A stretch of 64,000 nucleotides of DNA, taken from Karalla daura (lineage: Eukaryota; Chordata; Actinopteri; Chaetodontiformes; Leiognathidae). The stretch's first letter is position 1, and every line of letters begins with the position of its first letter. The position numbers were made by a program, and so were the translations under genes. The stretch is from contig CM055201.1 in the NCBI GenBank assembly GCA_029224185.1, positions 18,680,117 through 18,744,116 of the forward strand, written 5' to 3'. The notes below the pieces were generated by a model. That model saw nothing but the letters and a program-made list of their open reading frames with translations, ran no database searches and had not been told where the DNA came from. Below are positions 25,101 through 34,699 of the stretch, one piece after another.

Positions 25101-26143
25101 AGAAACTGTCCGCATCCGAGTCGGAGTCGCTATGGCAACGGAGAAAAGGTCACAATGAATACAAGCTGCCATAGTCACATAAACAATTTAAGATGAAAGT
25201 ACAGTGCAATGTGGAGCTAATGGTCCAAAGTGGATACTTTCTGTGCAGAGCTCTTTAATTGGTCACATCGGGCCTACATTGTGTAGTTCAACATGATGTG
25301 CTTTAGTGATGTTACCTTGGGATGTTGCTCTCTTTTCTGTCATTATAGCGATCGATTTCCCTCCGCAGGTGTCGCATCCATTTCTGTGAGATCAAGAAGC
25401 AGCTTTCAGACGGATTTTTTATGTGTGCATATGTGTATTTTATTCATCTCAGGGCTGTTAAAATTATTGGAACATGGATTAATGTAAAGAATCACATGCA
25501 ATGTGTGGCTGTGGTTGCTCTTACCCTCCTCTCATCCTCGCTGGCTGCGGAGAAGAACCACGTCCTGTGTTTTTTACTGAAGTGGACGATCTTAAAAGGA
25601 AACACGTTGCTGGAGGTCGTCTCCTCCGCTGCTCTCATGACTCTGCAAAGGAGGAGTTACAATACAATATGTAATATATATATATATGTACATGTTCTTG
25701 TTCTATATTCTTTCACTCCCTTTAAGACAGACGAAAATTGTGCTTTAAAAGGAAATATTCCTATTAGTGTGTTCAGTTGTTCTGCAGTAATGGTGATAAT
25801 AGTGAGTGTTCTCACTGACCTGTTGTAGCCATTGAGAGAGAACGCCCCCTGTGGTGCAGGAGAGGTACTGGTCTTGAAGTAGTACACGCAGCCCTTGTGG
25901 ATGATGGTGTACCTCAGAGGCCCTGGAAGACGGATAACCATAGGGAGGCCGTGAAGCAAAACTCGCACTCGCAACCACGTATATGTATAAAAAAAACAAC
26001 AACTCACATTTCATGAGGCTGAACTGGCTGCCTCCCTTTTTGTGGAGGTATCCAGCAGTGGAGACTCCCCCAGGCATGGTGAGGAGGTTCTGAGCCCCGA
26101 TGGCTCGCATGGGCACCGGCCAGCACACCTCCATAGACGACAT
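22030..26143 (-). CDS. sh3bp2: sh3bp2, SH3-domain-binding protein 2 (3BP2) adaptor
   Basis: A cytoplasmic adaptor that links Src, Syk and Abl family kinases to Vav, PLC-gamma and NFAT signalling. Twelve coding exons: 26008-26143, 25820-25922, 25525-25642, 25316-25383, 25044-25129, 24877-24939, 23765-24482, 23534-23657, 22918-22973, 22446-22521, 22261-22320, 22030-22167. Their lengths sum to 1746 nt, that is 581 residues plus TGA, against 561 in the common human form. All introns are GT-AG and each phase matches. Domains: PH about 28-130, acidic Tyr segment about 142-191, proline-rich 192-430, tankyrase motif 432-439, SH2 about 478-574. WPVPM.AIGAQNLLTMPGG is nearly identical to the human N-terminus. 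MSSMEV is chosen as the start because it opens the first shared exon, but upstream exons may extend it. Confidence 0.95.
22261..22320 (-). CDS. sh3bp2: sh3bp2 exon 12: SH2 domain
   Basis: The acceptor CGTTCAG ends at 22321 and the donor GTGAGG starts at 22260. The exon is 60 nt, phase 0 to phase 0, and covers residues 517-536. It reads VLVVWDVSISKARNYRLFEE, close to human [20 protein letters not shown]. Confidence 0.94.
22446..22521 (-). CDS. sh3bp2: sh3bp2 exon 11: SH2 core with the phosphotyrosine-binding Arg
   Basis: The acceptor TTCACAG ends at 22522 and the donor GTGAGC starts at 22445. The exon is 76 nt and covers residues 491-516. PPQDGLYCIRNSGTKTTQ carries the strand-B arginine (Arg508, in the FLVR-type position) that binds phosphotyrosine. 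This residue is intact. Confidence 0.95.
22820..22834 (+). promoter_or_regulatory. CTCF-like motif in sh3bp2 intron 10
   Basis: CCACTAGAGGGCAGA fits the core CTCF consensus CCASYAGRKGGCRSY at 14 of 15 positions. Binding is not shown. Confidence 0.4.
22918..22973 (-). CDS. sh3bp2: sh3bp2 exon 10: start of the SH2 domain
   Basis: The acceptor CTCTCCAG ends at 22974 and the donor GTATGA starts at 22917. The exon is 56 nt and covers residues 473-490 and part of 491. It reads MLLPESVFVDTTETSFIE, parallel to human PLPNSVFVNTTES. Confidence 0.92.
23534..23657 (-). CDS. sh3bp2: sh3bp2 exon 9: tankyrase-binding motif
   Basis: The acceptor CTCCCCAG ends at 23658 and the donor GTAAGG starts at 23533. 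The exon is 124 nt, covers residues 431-472 and ends in phase 0. It opens with QRASPDGQSFRS. RASPDGQS (432-439, at 23633-23656) fits the tankyrase motif RxxPDG. In human the matching RSPPDGQS lies in exon 9 and is the cherubism hot spot, where changes stabilise the protein. DDDYEN near the end (Tyr470) matches the human DEDYEK phosphosite. Confidence 0.94.
23765..24482 (-). CDS. sh3bp2: sh3bp2 exon 8: large proline-rich exon
   Basis: The acceptor TCTCTACAG ends at 24483 and the donor GTAAGT starts at 23764. The exon is 718 nt and covers residues 192-430. It is low in predicted structure and rich in Pro and Ser. GPPPSYPPPPVPSP (196-209) matches the human SH3-ligand region YPPPPVPTP. Further PxxP stretches include GPAPPVPEH and SAPPPPPPAS. 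Conservation with mammals is otherwise weak, as expected for this linker. Confidence 0.92.
24877..24939 (-). CDS. sh3bp2: sh3bp2 exon 7: acidic tyrosine motif (YLEPD)
   Basis: The acceptor ends at 24940 and is directly preceded by a (TG)n tract. The donor GTAATG starts at 24876. The exon is 63 nt, phase 1 to phase 1, so skipping it would keep the frame. It encodes DYDDDEDYLEPDSDC, with Tyr172 and Tyr178 equivalent to human phosphotyrosines near 174 and 183. Confidence 0.92.
24941..24960 (-). repeat. (TG)n tract directly upstream of the exon 7 acceptor
   Basis: On the transcript strand about seven TG units are followed by TCTAG, where AG is the exon 7 acceptor. Confidence 0.9.
25044..25129 (-). 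CDS. sh3bp2: sh3bp2 exon 6: acidic linker
   Basis: The acceptor GCCATAG ends at 25130 and the donor GTAAGA starts at 25043. The exon is 86 nt and covers residues 142-170 and part of 171. It reads SDSDSDADSFYGTIEKPMD, equivalent to the human Ser/Asp-rich DSFYGAVE segment. Confidence 0.92.
25316..25383 (-). CDS. sh3bp2: sh3bp2 exon 5: end of the PH domain
   Basis: The acceptor ATCTCACAG ends at 25384 and the donor GTAACA starts at 25315. The exon is 68 nt and covers residues 120-141 and part of 142. KWMRHLRREI carries the conserved Trp (121) of the C-terminal PH helix. Confidence 0.92.
25525..25642 (-). CDS. sh3bp2: sh3bp2 exon 4: PH domain
   Basis: The acceptor TTTGCAG ends at 25643 and the donor GTAAGA starts at 25524. 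The exon is 118 nt, covers residues 80-119 and ends in phase 0. It contains VMRAAEETTSSNVFPFKI and SKKHRTWFFSAASEDERR, highly similar to human. Confidence 0.95.
25820..25922 (-). CDS. sh3bp2: sh3bp2 exon 3: PH domain
   Basis: The acceptor CTTCCAG ends at 25923 and the donor GTCAGT starts at 25819. The exon is 103 nt and covers residues 46-79 and part of 80. It reads WPLRYTIIHKGCVYYFK then TSTSPAPQGAFSLNGYN, matching the human PH strands with a few substitutions. Confidence 0.95.
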
Positions 26144-26147
26144 GGTT
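26008..26147 (-). CDS. sh3bp2: sh3bp2 exon 2: N-terminus and start of the PH domain
   Basis: The acceptor TTCTTAG ends at 26148. Four bases (AACC) then precede the ATG at 26143-26141. The donor GTGAGT starts at 26007. It encodes residues 1-45 plus one base, with WPVPMRAIGAQNLLTMPGG (8-26) and AGYLHKKGGSQFSLMK, the first strand of the PH domain. A second ATG at 26134-26132 is a possible alternative start. The polypyrimidine tract of the acceptor is a (CT)n microsatellite. Confidence 0.94.
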
Positions 26148-26150
26148 CTA

Positions 26151-26157
26151 AGAAGAG

Positions 26158-26190
<33 letters not shown>

Positions 26191-26191
26191 G
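26151..26191 (-). repeat. (CT)n tract forming the exon 2 polypyrimidine tract
   Basis: A slightly interrupted (GA)n run on the plus strand reads as (CT)n on the transcript and ends right at the sh3bp2 exon 2 acceptor. Confidence 0.92.
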
Positions 26192-27056
26192 ACAGGATGT
26201 CATGATCACTTGTTGGACTGCTTGTCAAGAAATGAGGCTGGTGGATCCTTGAGGGTAATAGAGCTCTGCTTGTCCATCAGCTCTCACACACAGAACTACA
26301 AAAGCACTCGTGCAATGTAATAAAGGCTGCTCACGAATGTGAAGTAACGAATGAAACAAAAGCCTCAAACTAGACACAACTACAATCTAAACACCCTCTT
26401 TAAAATGTGTTTCTGCACCTGGGCCCAGCCCAGAGGTCAAAATCGGGCTGTTCCTCATGTTCCTCACTTTCACTTTAAATGTAAAAAAAAAGGGTTAGGA
26501 AGAAGAAGAAGGTTAATGTGTAAATCTGCAGTGTGTTTTGTTAAAACACATTGCATTAAAACAAACAAAAGGACTGAATCTTTGCTTCCTTTGTATCCAA
26601 GACAATGAAGACAACTTGGGGAAAGGTGCTTCCTCGCTTCCCTTCACAAAACACAAACTTCACTGTTTTTGGCTTTGAAAACATGACATTATTTTCCAGA
26701 AATCCAGCATCACATCTTATGCAGATATTTCAGCCTCAGAGCTTAAAGCTTCAACTTCAACTTGCATCTCAAGACAACTTTAAATGAACAAACAACATAG
26801 AAAAAACAGAGCCCAACAAACCAAAACATAATAGTAAAACACAAGCTTAGTTCATCATCCCTAAGAGTCTTTGACAGAGGTTTAGGTATGTTCAGTACCA
26901 CAAAGTTGTGCCTTGCCAAAGAGGACAAAGGTCACTGCTGGGTGGGATCCTGGACACCTCACTGTTAACATGTAGATCCGAGGTCAAGGAAGCAGCTTTG
27001 ATCTGGAGCACTTTATATATAACCTGTGGAGCTCCCTCTGTCTGACCTCCTCCTAC

Positions 27057-27160
27057 CTCCTCCCCAGCCTCTTGCTGATGCTCTGCACGGCGCTGCTCTC
27101 CCTCAGCCGGTTCACGGTGGAGGAGAGCGCCGTGGATGCCAGCGCCGGCAGCAGGTCCAT
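27057..27160 (-). CDS. sh3bp2: Candidate alternative first coding exon of sh3bp2 (1b)
   Basis: The ATG at 27160-27158 has a strong context (GTCATGG). The frame stays open for 34 codons plus two bases to a donor GTAGGA at 27056. The peptide begins MDLLPALASTALSSTVNRLR and ends SISKRLGR. The exon ends in AG and exon 2 starts with AACCATG, so splicing gives R-T-M-S-S-M-E-V, in frame with the main product and adding about 36 residues. The segment is GC-rich within AT-rich surroundings. Human SH3BP2 also has annotated forms with N-terminal extensions. There is no transcript evidence here, and the donor is moderate. Confidence 0.45.
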
Positions 27161-27337
27161 GACGGAGACACGGTGGAGCGCATACCGGGCCCGACTCGGA
27201 CTGGCTCCTTCCCCCCAGTCTGACCCGCTCCGCCTCATACTCCCACCCAGGGAGAGACTCAGCCAGTCGGTCTGCCTCATCCGTCCCTCTCTCCTTTCTT
27301 GTCACTGTCTGATACTCCTCATCTCGGCCCATCTCTC

Positions 27338-27374
27338 TCTGGTCCTCTCTCTCTCTTTCTCTCTCTCTCTCTCT
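27338..27374 (+). repeat. (CT)n microsatellite
   Basis: A CT-rich run upstream, on the minus strand, of candidate exon 1b. Confidence 0.9.
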
Positions 27375-27514
27375 GACCGCTCTTTGTTGATTCCTATCTC
27401 TCACATAAACACACTTGAGAGATTGAGAGCGCCCACGCAAACGCATTCAGACCAGACAGGAAACACGGAGTGTCCTGAGGCGTTCTGCTGGGATTCAAGG
27501 CTTCACTTAATTGT

Positions 27515-27516
<2 letters not shown>

Positions 27517-27551
<35 letters not shown>

Positions 27552-27570
27552 GAGAGAGAGAGTGAAAGAG
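27517..27570 (+). repeat. (GT)n followed by (GA)n
   Basis: A (GT)n run to about 27546 passes directly into a (GA)n-rich run. Confidence 0.92.
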
Positions 27571-27691
27571 AGGGAGGGTGAAAGAGATGAAAAGGCAACA
27601 CAAGCATCAAGCGAAGTTTTTCATCCTCTAATGTGTTTATGTGCAACTTCCAGTCTATCTAAAACATCTAGTGATCTCAGAGGGAAAGGGA

Positions 27692-27752
<61 letters not shown>
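27692..27752 (+). repeat. (CT)n microsatellite, about 60 bp
   Basis: About 30 TC units, complementary in sequence to the nearby (GA)n run at 27547-27570. Confidence 0.97.
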
Positions 27753-27755
<3 letters not shown>

Positions 27756-28167
27756 GTTTGTGTGTGTAGCCCAGGAATGAAAAGCTCCAGATTTAGCAAG
27801 ACCTCTTGAAAAAATTCCACTCCCTTCCACAGAGATTAAAAACCTGCAGCTTTGGTTATTTATCTACAGTGTGTTGAAACAAACCCGGTCTCTCCACACC
27901 TGTTTGTAAAGTAGCCGTAACTGGTGCTGGATGCCACTGATTCTCTTGAGTCTGAGTCCGTTTTATTAGCGTGGTTAAAGCCTCTTTTTGTTTAAAACAA
28001 ACAGTCCAAAGGTGAGATTGTATATGTGTTTGAAGGGAGGAATTAACACTGTCAGGACCAAAGAGTCAAAGGCATTTGTGCTGTGGCACTGGTAAACAAA
28101 TGAATCGCTCTCATATAATCTCTTGTGTGTTGCTGATTCATGCTTCAAGAATTAAAAAGGGAGGGAG

Positions 28168-28204
28168 AATGAAAAGAGAGAGAGAGAGAAAGGGAGAGAG
28201 AGAA
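28168..28204 (+). repeat. (GA)n-rich tract
   Basis: An interrupted GA run on the plus strand. Confidence 0.85.
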
Positions 28205-28425
28205 ATAAGTGGACAAGGTGGTCTGGAGAGAGGAAGGGTGTGAAAGCGAACAGCTTAAAAAAAAAAAAAATGAGGCTCAAAAAATTGCTTGAGACACAAT
28301 AAGTCACCAGGGTGGAGCTACTGTGTATTTGTGTGTGTGTGAGAGAGAGAGAAAAAGATAGAGAGAGGACTTCAAATACAGCTGCAAAGTGCTTGCTTTT
28401 ACAACAACGTAAAGCCACCACATAC

Positions 28426-28472
28426 AGCACACACACACAAACAAACACACACACATACACACACACACACAG
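28426..28472 (+). repeat. Interrupted (CA)n tract
   Basis: CA units broken by AA and TA, about 47 bp. Confidence 0.9.
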
Positions 28473-29311
28473 AGTGAGACAGAGATAAATATGCAATCTC
28501 TCATGCTGTTAAGTAAACCTCATCTCAGTCTGAGCGAGGTCAGGTTTCAGCAGCTGCTTATCGCAGACACGAGCAGACGACGCTCTGCCCTTGGATGAAG
28601 CACACGGTTCGAAGCCCCGTTCTCTGACTGTGCTTTCATGTTTTCTGTGGGAAGAGGCCTTCACATTTCAGCAACATGCCTCCTCTTCCGACTGACAGAG
28701 GAGGAAGGATCTGCTCAGGAGGAGACAGGACAGGAGTGGACATAGGGTCAGTTTGTAGTGCTGACATTTTCCTGAAACCAGCTGATCACCCCCCCCCCCC
28801 CCATTTTCTCATTTTCCTCACCTGTACAGTCCCTCGCTAGTTTGCACAGTCTCTCTTTCACTCCAGCCACTCCATACTCATTTCAGCTGCTTTCAGTGCT
28901 TTATTTTGGTTCACCCATTGTCCATGATCTCTTTTCAGTTCTTTACCATCACTGCTTCAAAAGTGGGCGTCTCATCATTCAATTTCAATTCCATGTCAAA
29001 TTTATGGTTTTCTAAGTCTCACTGCAGCTGGGTTTTCTTTTGTTTGTGTTCCTCTAATAAAACTAAAATTAGTGTATGAATACCAGAACATTCTTAGAAA
29101 TCCGACTTCTTGTCACTCTGAGATCACTCAATCCAAACTGAGGAAATGAAGAAATGACGAATGAAACGGTGCAGAGCAATCTCTCTTAGTCAGCAGGAAT
29201 AGAGGATTTCGAAGTATTGAAGCTACCCCAAACAATTTCCCACAAATAGAAAATGATTTCACTCCAGACTAATACTTCCCGCAGGTCTTTTTTTAACCTC
29301 TCCCCATGTAA

Positions 29312-29325
29312 TACACACACACACA

Positions 29326-29379
<54 letters not shown>

Positions 29380-29390
29380 TATATATATTT
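29312..29390 (+). repeat. (CA)n then (TA)n microsatellite
   Basis: A short CA run leads into about 60 bp of TA/AT dinucleotides, itself self-complementary. Confidence 0.95.
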
Positions 29391-29534
29391 AAACTGAAAA
29401 GTTCTTTACAAAACAAAACAATAGGAAATGACTTATTAACACATGTCACCCATACAGTATATGGCACTGTTGTCCAGTGCTTGATGATGAGTGATTTAAA
29501 GTGTGTTAATAAATTAAACCCTCTCACTCCACCA

Positions 29535-29557
29535 GTGTGTGTTTGTGTGTGTGTGTG

Positions 29558-29594
<37 letters not shown>
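29535..29594 (+). repeat. (GT)n microsatellite
   Basis: About 30 GT units with two single-base interruptions. Confidence 0.96.
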
Positions 29595-29597
<3 letters not shown>

Positions 29598-29694
29598 TGT
29601 CTATGGAGGAAATGTGTTTCAATCAGTCAGGAATAAGAGCAGCTCCTTGTGCTTTCCTTCCTGACAAACAGCTGCTCACTGATTAGCATCTCTG

Positions 29695-29697
29695 GCA

Positions 29698-29746
<49 letters not shown>

Positions 29747-29783
29747 ACACACACATACACACACACACATACACACACACACA
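29695..29783 (+). repeat. (CA)n microsatellite
   Basis: About 44 CA units with a few TA interruptions. It is complementary to the (GT)n run about 100 bp to its left. Confidence 0.96.
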
Positions 29784-32335
29784 TGTACATAGGCTTGTTT
29801 CCAGTAAAACAGACGACAGTGGCCATTTAATAAAGATGACTGTAATGGCTCTATAGATCAAATTGAACTCACTGAAATTACAAGGTTAACAAGATTTCCG
29901 CAAAATCTCAACTTTACGAGTGGGGATTTGATACTTTGTATCAAATATTTTGAGATGATCCTCACTGAATCTACGACAGATCTGAAGCTTTGGTGAAGAC
30001 AAAGAAAAAAAGAGGAGAAGCAGCCGGAGAACAAAAATCTCCCTATGTCCCAGCCTCTGAAAGATAAGTAACCACAGTCTTTCAGATAAGGAGAACGGCT
30101 TAAAAGTAGCATTTTTTTTCACGACCTGATGCGTTTCCTGATTATCTGACCTCCAATTGTTGTTATGTAACTCACATATTTTGAAGATGTGTCTCATCTA
30201 CAACGCTTTGATTAAACCACTCCATGAGGCATAACGAGGACTAGAGCCACTGACCACAGTCTTCAAGGGAAACTGAAACTAAACGCGGTGTGAGGTGGAA
30301 AATCCCTGACGGCCGACGTCAGAGGGCAGGGTTCCTGTCTAAAATCACCATTACAACATGGCTGGAATATTTTGTTGTTCTCTGCGGTTTATTGGAAAGA
30401 CGATCGTGCCGGCTCTGGTCAGAGCTCAGTAGTAGAACGAGATCTTCAACTTTTTGTTAAGCACTTTAATTTGAGCCTGACAGGAGGAAGACTTCATACA
30501 CTTCATACGCAATTTGTATGATATTAACATCTTCTCCACATCTACCATCATTAACTTCTTCCCTTGGTCTCCCTTTTGTGCCTCTAATTATTTCTGTTGT
30601 CTTCTGCCTCCAAAGTTTACTCCAGCCATTGGAAAAAGAGACGAAAACTGAGTGTTTAGCGACAGCTCAGTGTGACTTCTAATTCTAAGAACTCACGTCG
30701 AGGTCATTGTAATAGGAACCCCTGGTCATCAGAGGAGGACACATTACGGGTAATGTGATGATGTGTCACGTGGTTTCTGTTAAGACGCTCTTCTCAGAAA
30801 CAAGACCGAAGGTCTGATCTGTGAGAGCCACCAGATCACACGTCCATTTGTGTGGAGCACATACGTGTGGCTAACCGAGGCTGCCTCAAGAGTCTTCTAG
30901 ACTTCACTGTGGTAAGGCTCCATGCACACAGCTGCGTGCAGGTGGAAAGGTCACTGCACAAACCACTGACCCAGCTGCAGCACAGAGCTGCTGCAAGAAG
31001 ACGTCCAGCCTGCCCAGGAAACACACACACACATGCTGTCATCAAGAGCACCGCTTTAACCTGCCATACACTTCCTGTTCCACTGCGGTTGCCTCCACTG
31101 GTCAAACTTGCACACGTAGGTGTGAATACACATGTATAGAAACCGAAGATCCAAATGTTTCAAGAGGTTTATAGAAAGTCAGAAGAAAAACTGTTTCCTC
31201 TTCCACTCCTGTTCCACTCCTGATTTGTTTCTTTTTCTGTCAGGGTCTCCTTCATTGTTTCCATCTGTTGTAAGTATACAATTTAATGAAGAATAAATGT
31301 GCAACAAATCCTACATCCTAAATCAAGTCAGTGCAAACTGGATACATAATAAAATACACCACTGTTAGTGTACTGTTAACAGCTGCTAAATAGCTAATAC
31401 TACTAGCTGCTAATAGTTGCAACACTGCTATTAGTTTTTCAGGAAATGGCTTCCACCCTTCAACTGTGATGATTTTCAGCTCAGCTGAATTACTAATACA
31501 ACCGTGGTGTAAGTGTATTCTCATGGCCTCAAAATGCCATACTTGCGCTAACAATCATAAAATTTCTCTTTAGAAAGGGAATTCTTTCATCTTTGACCAC
31601 TGGCTACAACAAATTACATGAAAGATAGAAGTTAGAATTTAGAAGTAGTTTTGGCTTTGACGGCTTTAGGAACACAAGGGCCTTAAACGATCCTTCTGCT
31701 AAGATCCAGCTTTGTTCAGTATTTGTGGCATTTTTATGACTATCCTTGTTTAAAGTGTGCCATCTTAAAAGCTATTGCACACTAAACCTAAATCACAGTC
31801 AAGTATGCAACCTCAAAACCACTGGTGAGCAGTTGATCAATATATCACACAGAAATCCAGATTTGTGTGAGGACAGGAACTTCCTTCAATATGTATAGAC
31901 TCACTACTGAGAGGAAACCATTAATGAATTGTCACAGAGCGGTGCGTGGAATTCCTCAACAAAAACAGAATAGAAACAGAAAGTTAGCTCGTACGCACGC
32001 AGACACATCTCTGTCCTCATAGCGAGTGTAAAGCGAGAGTAACAAGCAGGTCCTCTTTCTCCACCTGCAGCTTCTCCTTCACATTACCGCTTCCTGTGCC
32101 CAAATTTGGCAGACAGAGCTGCCCCAAAGAAAGCGGCCTTGATCACGTCCGCCACACTAAAAACATCAGCTTTATTTTCTCTCTGAGCTAATAGTCAACA
32201 GAGACTCACAACAGACAGCAGAGATAACGGGTGGGGGCGAAAAAGAACAAAAACGAAAAGCCAAAGAGGTATGAAGGAAAGCAAAAAAGCAGGATGCGAA
32301 ACAGCATAGAGATTTTGCACTGACTGACTCCAGGC

Positions 32336-32393
32336 CCACCCCCCCCCACACACCCCCCCGACTCCCCCCTCCCATCTCCCCCGACAGGGGGGC
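32336..32393 (+). repeat. C-rich tract (G-rich on the sh3bp2 strand)
   Basis: Five or more runs of four to nine C residues, ending in GGGGGG. The minus strand has several G runs. Confidence 0.85.
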
Positions 32394-33564
32394 ACAAAAT
32401 GAGTGCACGTTTCCTGTTGCTTTTGCCTCTCCTCATCTCTGCACCTTTCTCAAAGCCTGCAAAAGAAAAGCTGCGGTGACAGCCAGCGACGGCTGACGTG
32501 ACGAGGCCTGCATCATTTGCACTGAACAAATGCACCGAACACACATGGTCAGGCAAGCTGTGTTTCACTATTACAATTAGTATTGAATAAGACAAAAAAA
32601 AGCTGAAATGTCAAATGTGAACTGGCGGCTCGCCACATTCTTCAATGATCTCATTCTTGATCATCAGCAGTCTAGCAACTGCATTTGTTTAGGAATAGAG
32701 TGATAGATAAACACAATTTTGTTCAATTTTGAATAGGGCTGCATGACCAATTGGAGATGAACACTGATAAGTGTGAAAAGATGATGGTGAAACGTTGACC
32801 CACTCGCACACAACCAGTTGGTCGGAGATCAGCGTTCACGCCACCTTACGTTTCTGTCAAAGAGGAAGGCCAGGATCTTTTTTTAGTAACTTTTGAAACC
32901 TCTCGAATTCTCAAATCCGTCACATCTGCTGAACGAGTTTGGCACGAACACAGTCTTTTTTTTGTTTCTTTTTGAGTCTGTTCCTCAAACTTGACCTCAT
33001 GCTCATATTCTTATTTAATGGACATACCATACTGTTGAGGCATCAAAACGTAAATTTGACCTTTTTTTTAGTAAAAGCCCCTTGCTACACATTTAATGTG
33101 TGTACTTAAACCCCTCGTGTGTAAACTGGAGGGTGACCCTGCCACTGGCTCTCTCTGTGTTTCTTTCAGTGCATTAATGATATCACGTTTTCCACTCAAA
33201 GTGGAAAAACGAAACGTCACATCATCAAAAATAGTATGGTGGTCTCACATCTGAGAAGTGTCAGCTCAGAAAGAAAAAAAAAAAAAGATGACCACCTGTA
33301 GGAAAAAAAAACAATCCACAATCCTATTTTCCTCTGCTGTGGTTATCTTCTCACACTCACCATGTTGTGGTCATGGAAAGTGACAGAGTTCATTGAGTTG
33401 ACTTAAGTTTACTAGCTCTTTAAATCTCAAATTTTTGCTGCTTTCTTCTTTATACTATGCCATTGCTACATATTGCTACTACAATTACTACAATAGACAT
33501 TAAAGATTGAAATATAGGTATAAAACAGATCGCAAACCTTTAGGGCTCCATATCGTCTTCTCAT

Positions 33565-33790
33565 TATCGTAAGGTCAGTGGTTCGATCCCAGCCACCTGA
33601 GGCCAAGATGTTAAACTAAACTTAGGCAAGGTACTGAACCCTAAGCTGCTTCTAATGTTAGATTATCAGTGTGTGAGTGTGTGACATCCTGTATGAGTAG
33701 ACATCCTATAACTGTGCTTTGAGTGGTCATGAAACCTGGAGACGTTCTATACCAGAAATAATCCATTCACTATAACTCCAAATTCTTTCA
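33565..33790 (+). repeat. Diverged tRNA-SINE-like dispersed repeat, copy B
   Basis: GGTTCGATCCC (33580-33590) fits a tRNA B box. It is followed by a TTAGGCAAGGTACTGAACCC block and a CTTTGAGTGGTCATGAAACC block with a run toward ATCCATTCAC, the order seen in a very common teleost element and in copy A at 18275-18510. Confidence 0.65.
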
Positions 33791-34699
33791 TAAACTACAG
33801 TTTCCATGAAACAGTCCGACTGTGTATCAGGTTGCAGGACGTGAGCCAATGCAAAGCCGACTTGTATTTGTAATAGTGGACGACAATTACATCACAGTCT
33901 GTGTAATCAGACCTCACTCAGCATAACAACCTCTATTAGGTTTTGACGTCCGCTTACCTTCTGGATTTCGTCACTGCCTTGCCTCATGCCACTCCTTGCC
34001 GGAGAAACCGTGTCTACGATGGTGGATTCACCCTGCACACTTCATCAGACTCTTCCCTCCCTTCATTCTCCCACAGAGGGAACAAAGGTTGATCTAGGTA
34101 AACTCGACTTTGACACATGGCTGTGCCGTTCTGTTTACAATGTGTCATGCTGCCTGACAGCACAGAGAGGGAACTGACATAGAGTAGAGACTTCATTATG
34201 TGTCAGATCAGCTGCCACAGTGTTGCCCATAAGCCCATCAGTATCCTCTCCATTTTCCTATGTTGGCTGAAAGAAGCTTTTTATAATGCTGCTATTTTGA
34301 AGATGTCAAAGAGGAAATGCACATTTGTCTTCCTGATTTCACTGCAGACTCAACCTGTTTTCTGTATGGAAAACTGAAAGGCGCTTCGACATCGACACCC
34401 ACAGCTTCCAGTTTCCATGAGCTTCAATGACAATCCATTAATCAAATCAGCTTGTGAAACTCTTCCTCGCCACCTCCATATAGTACAGGTGATAAGAGCA
34501 CAAGCTGACGAGTGAGTTGACAAAAAGAACCAATGGATGACAGATCAGAGACCGATCCTCGATAAAGACACCAACAAGATCCCCTCAATGCCTGAAATCT
34601 TCTCAGAGCATGGAAGCAAGGGAGGTCGGGAGGTCACAGACCTCGGATCGACTACATTTGTTCAGCACAGGTGGTCGTGAAAGGCCAATGAAAGACAAA

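Noticed and set aside
26151..29783. CRISPR-like or satellite array
   Set aside because: All repeats here are di-nucleotide microsatellites. There is no repeat-spacer structure.
33575..33600. tRNA gene suggested by GGTTCGATCCC
   Set aside because: There is no A box or acceptor stem in the right place. It fits a tRNA-derived SINE better.
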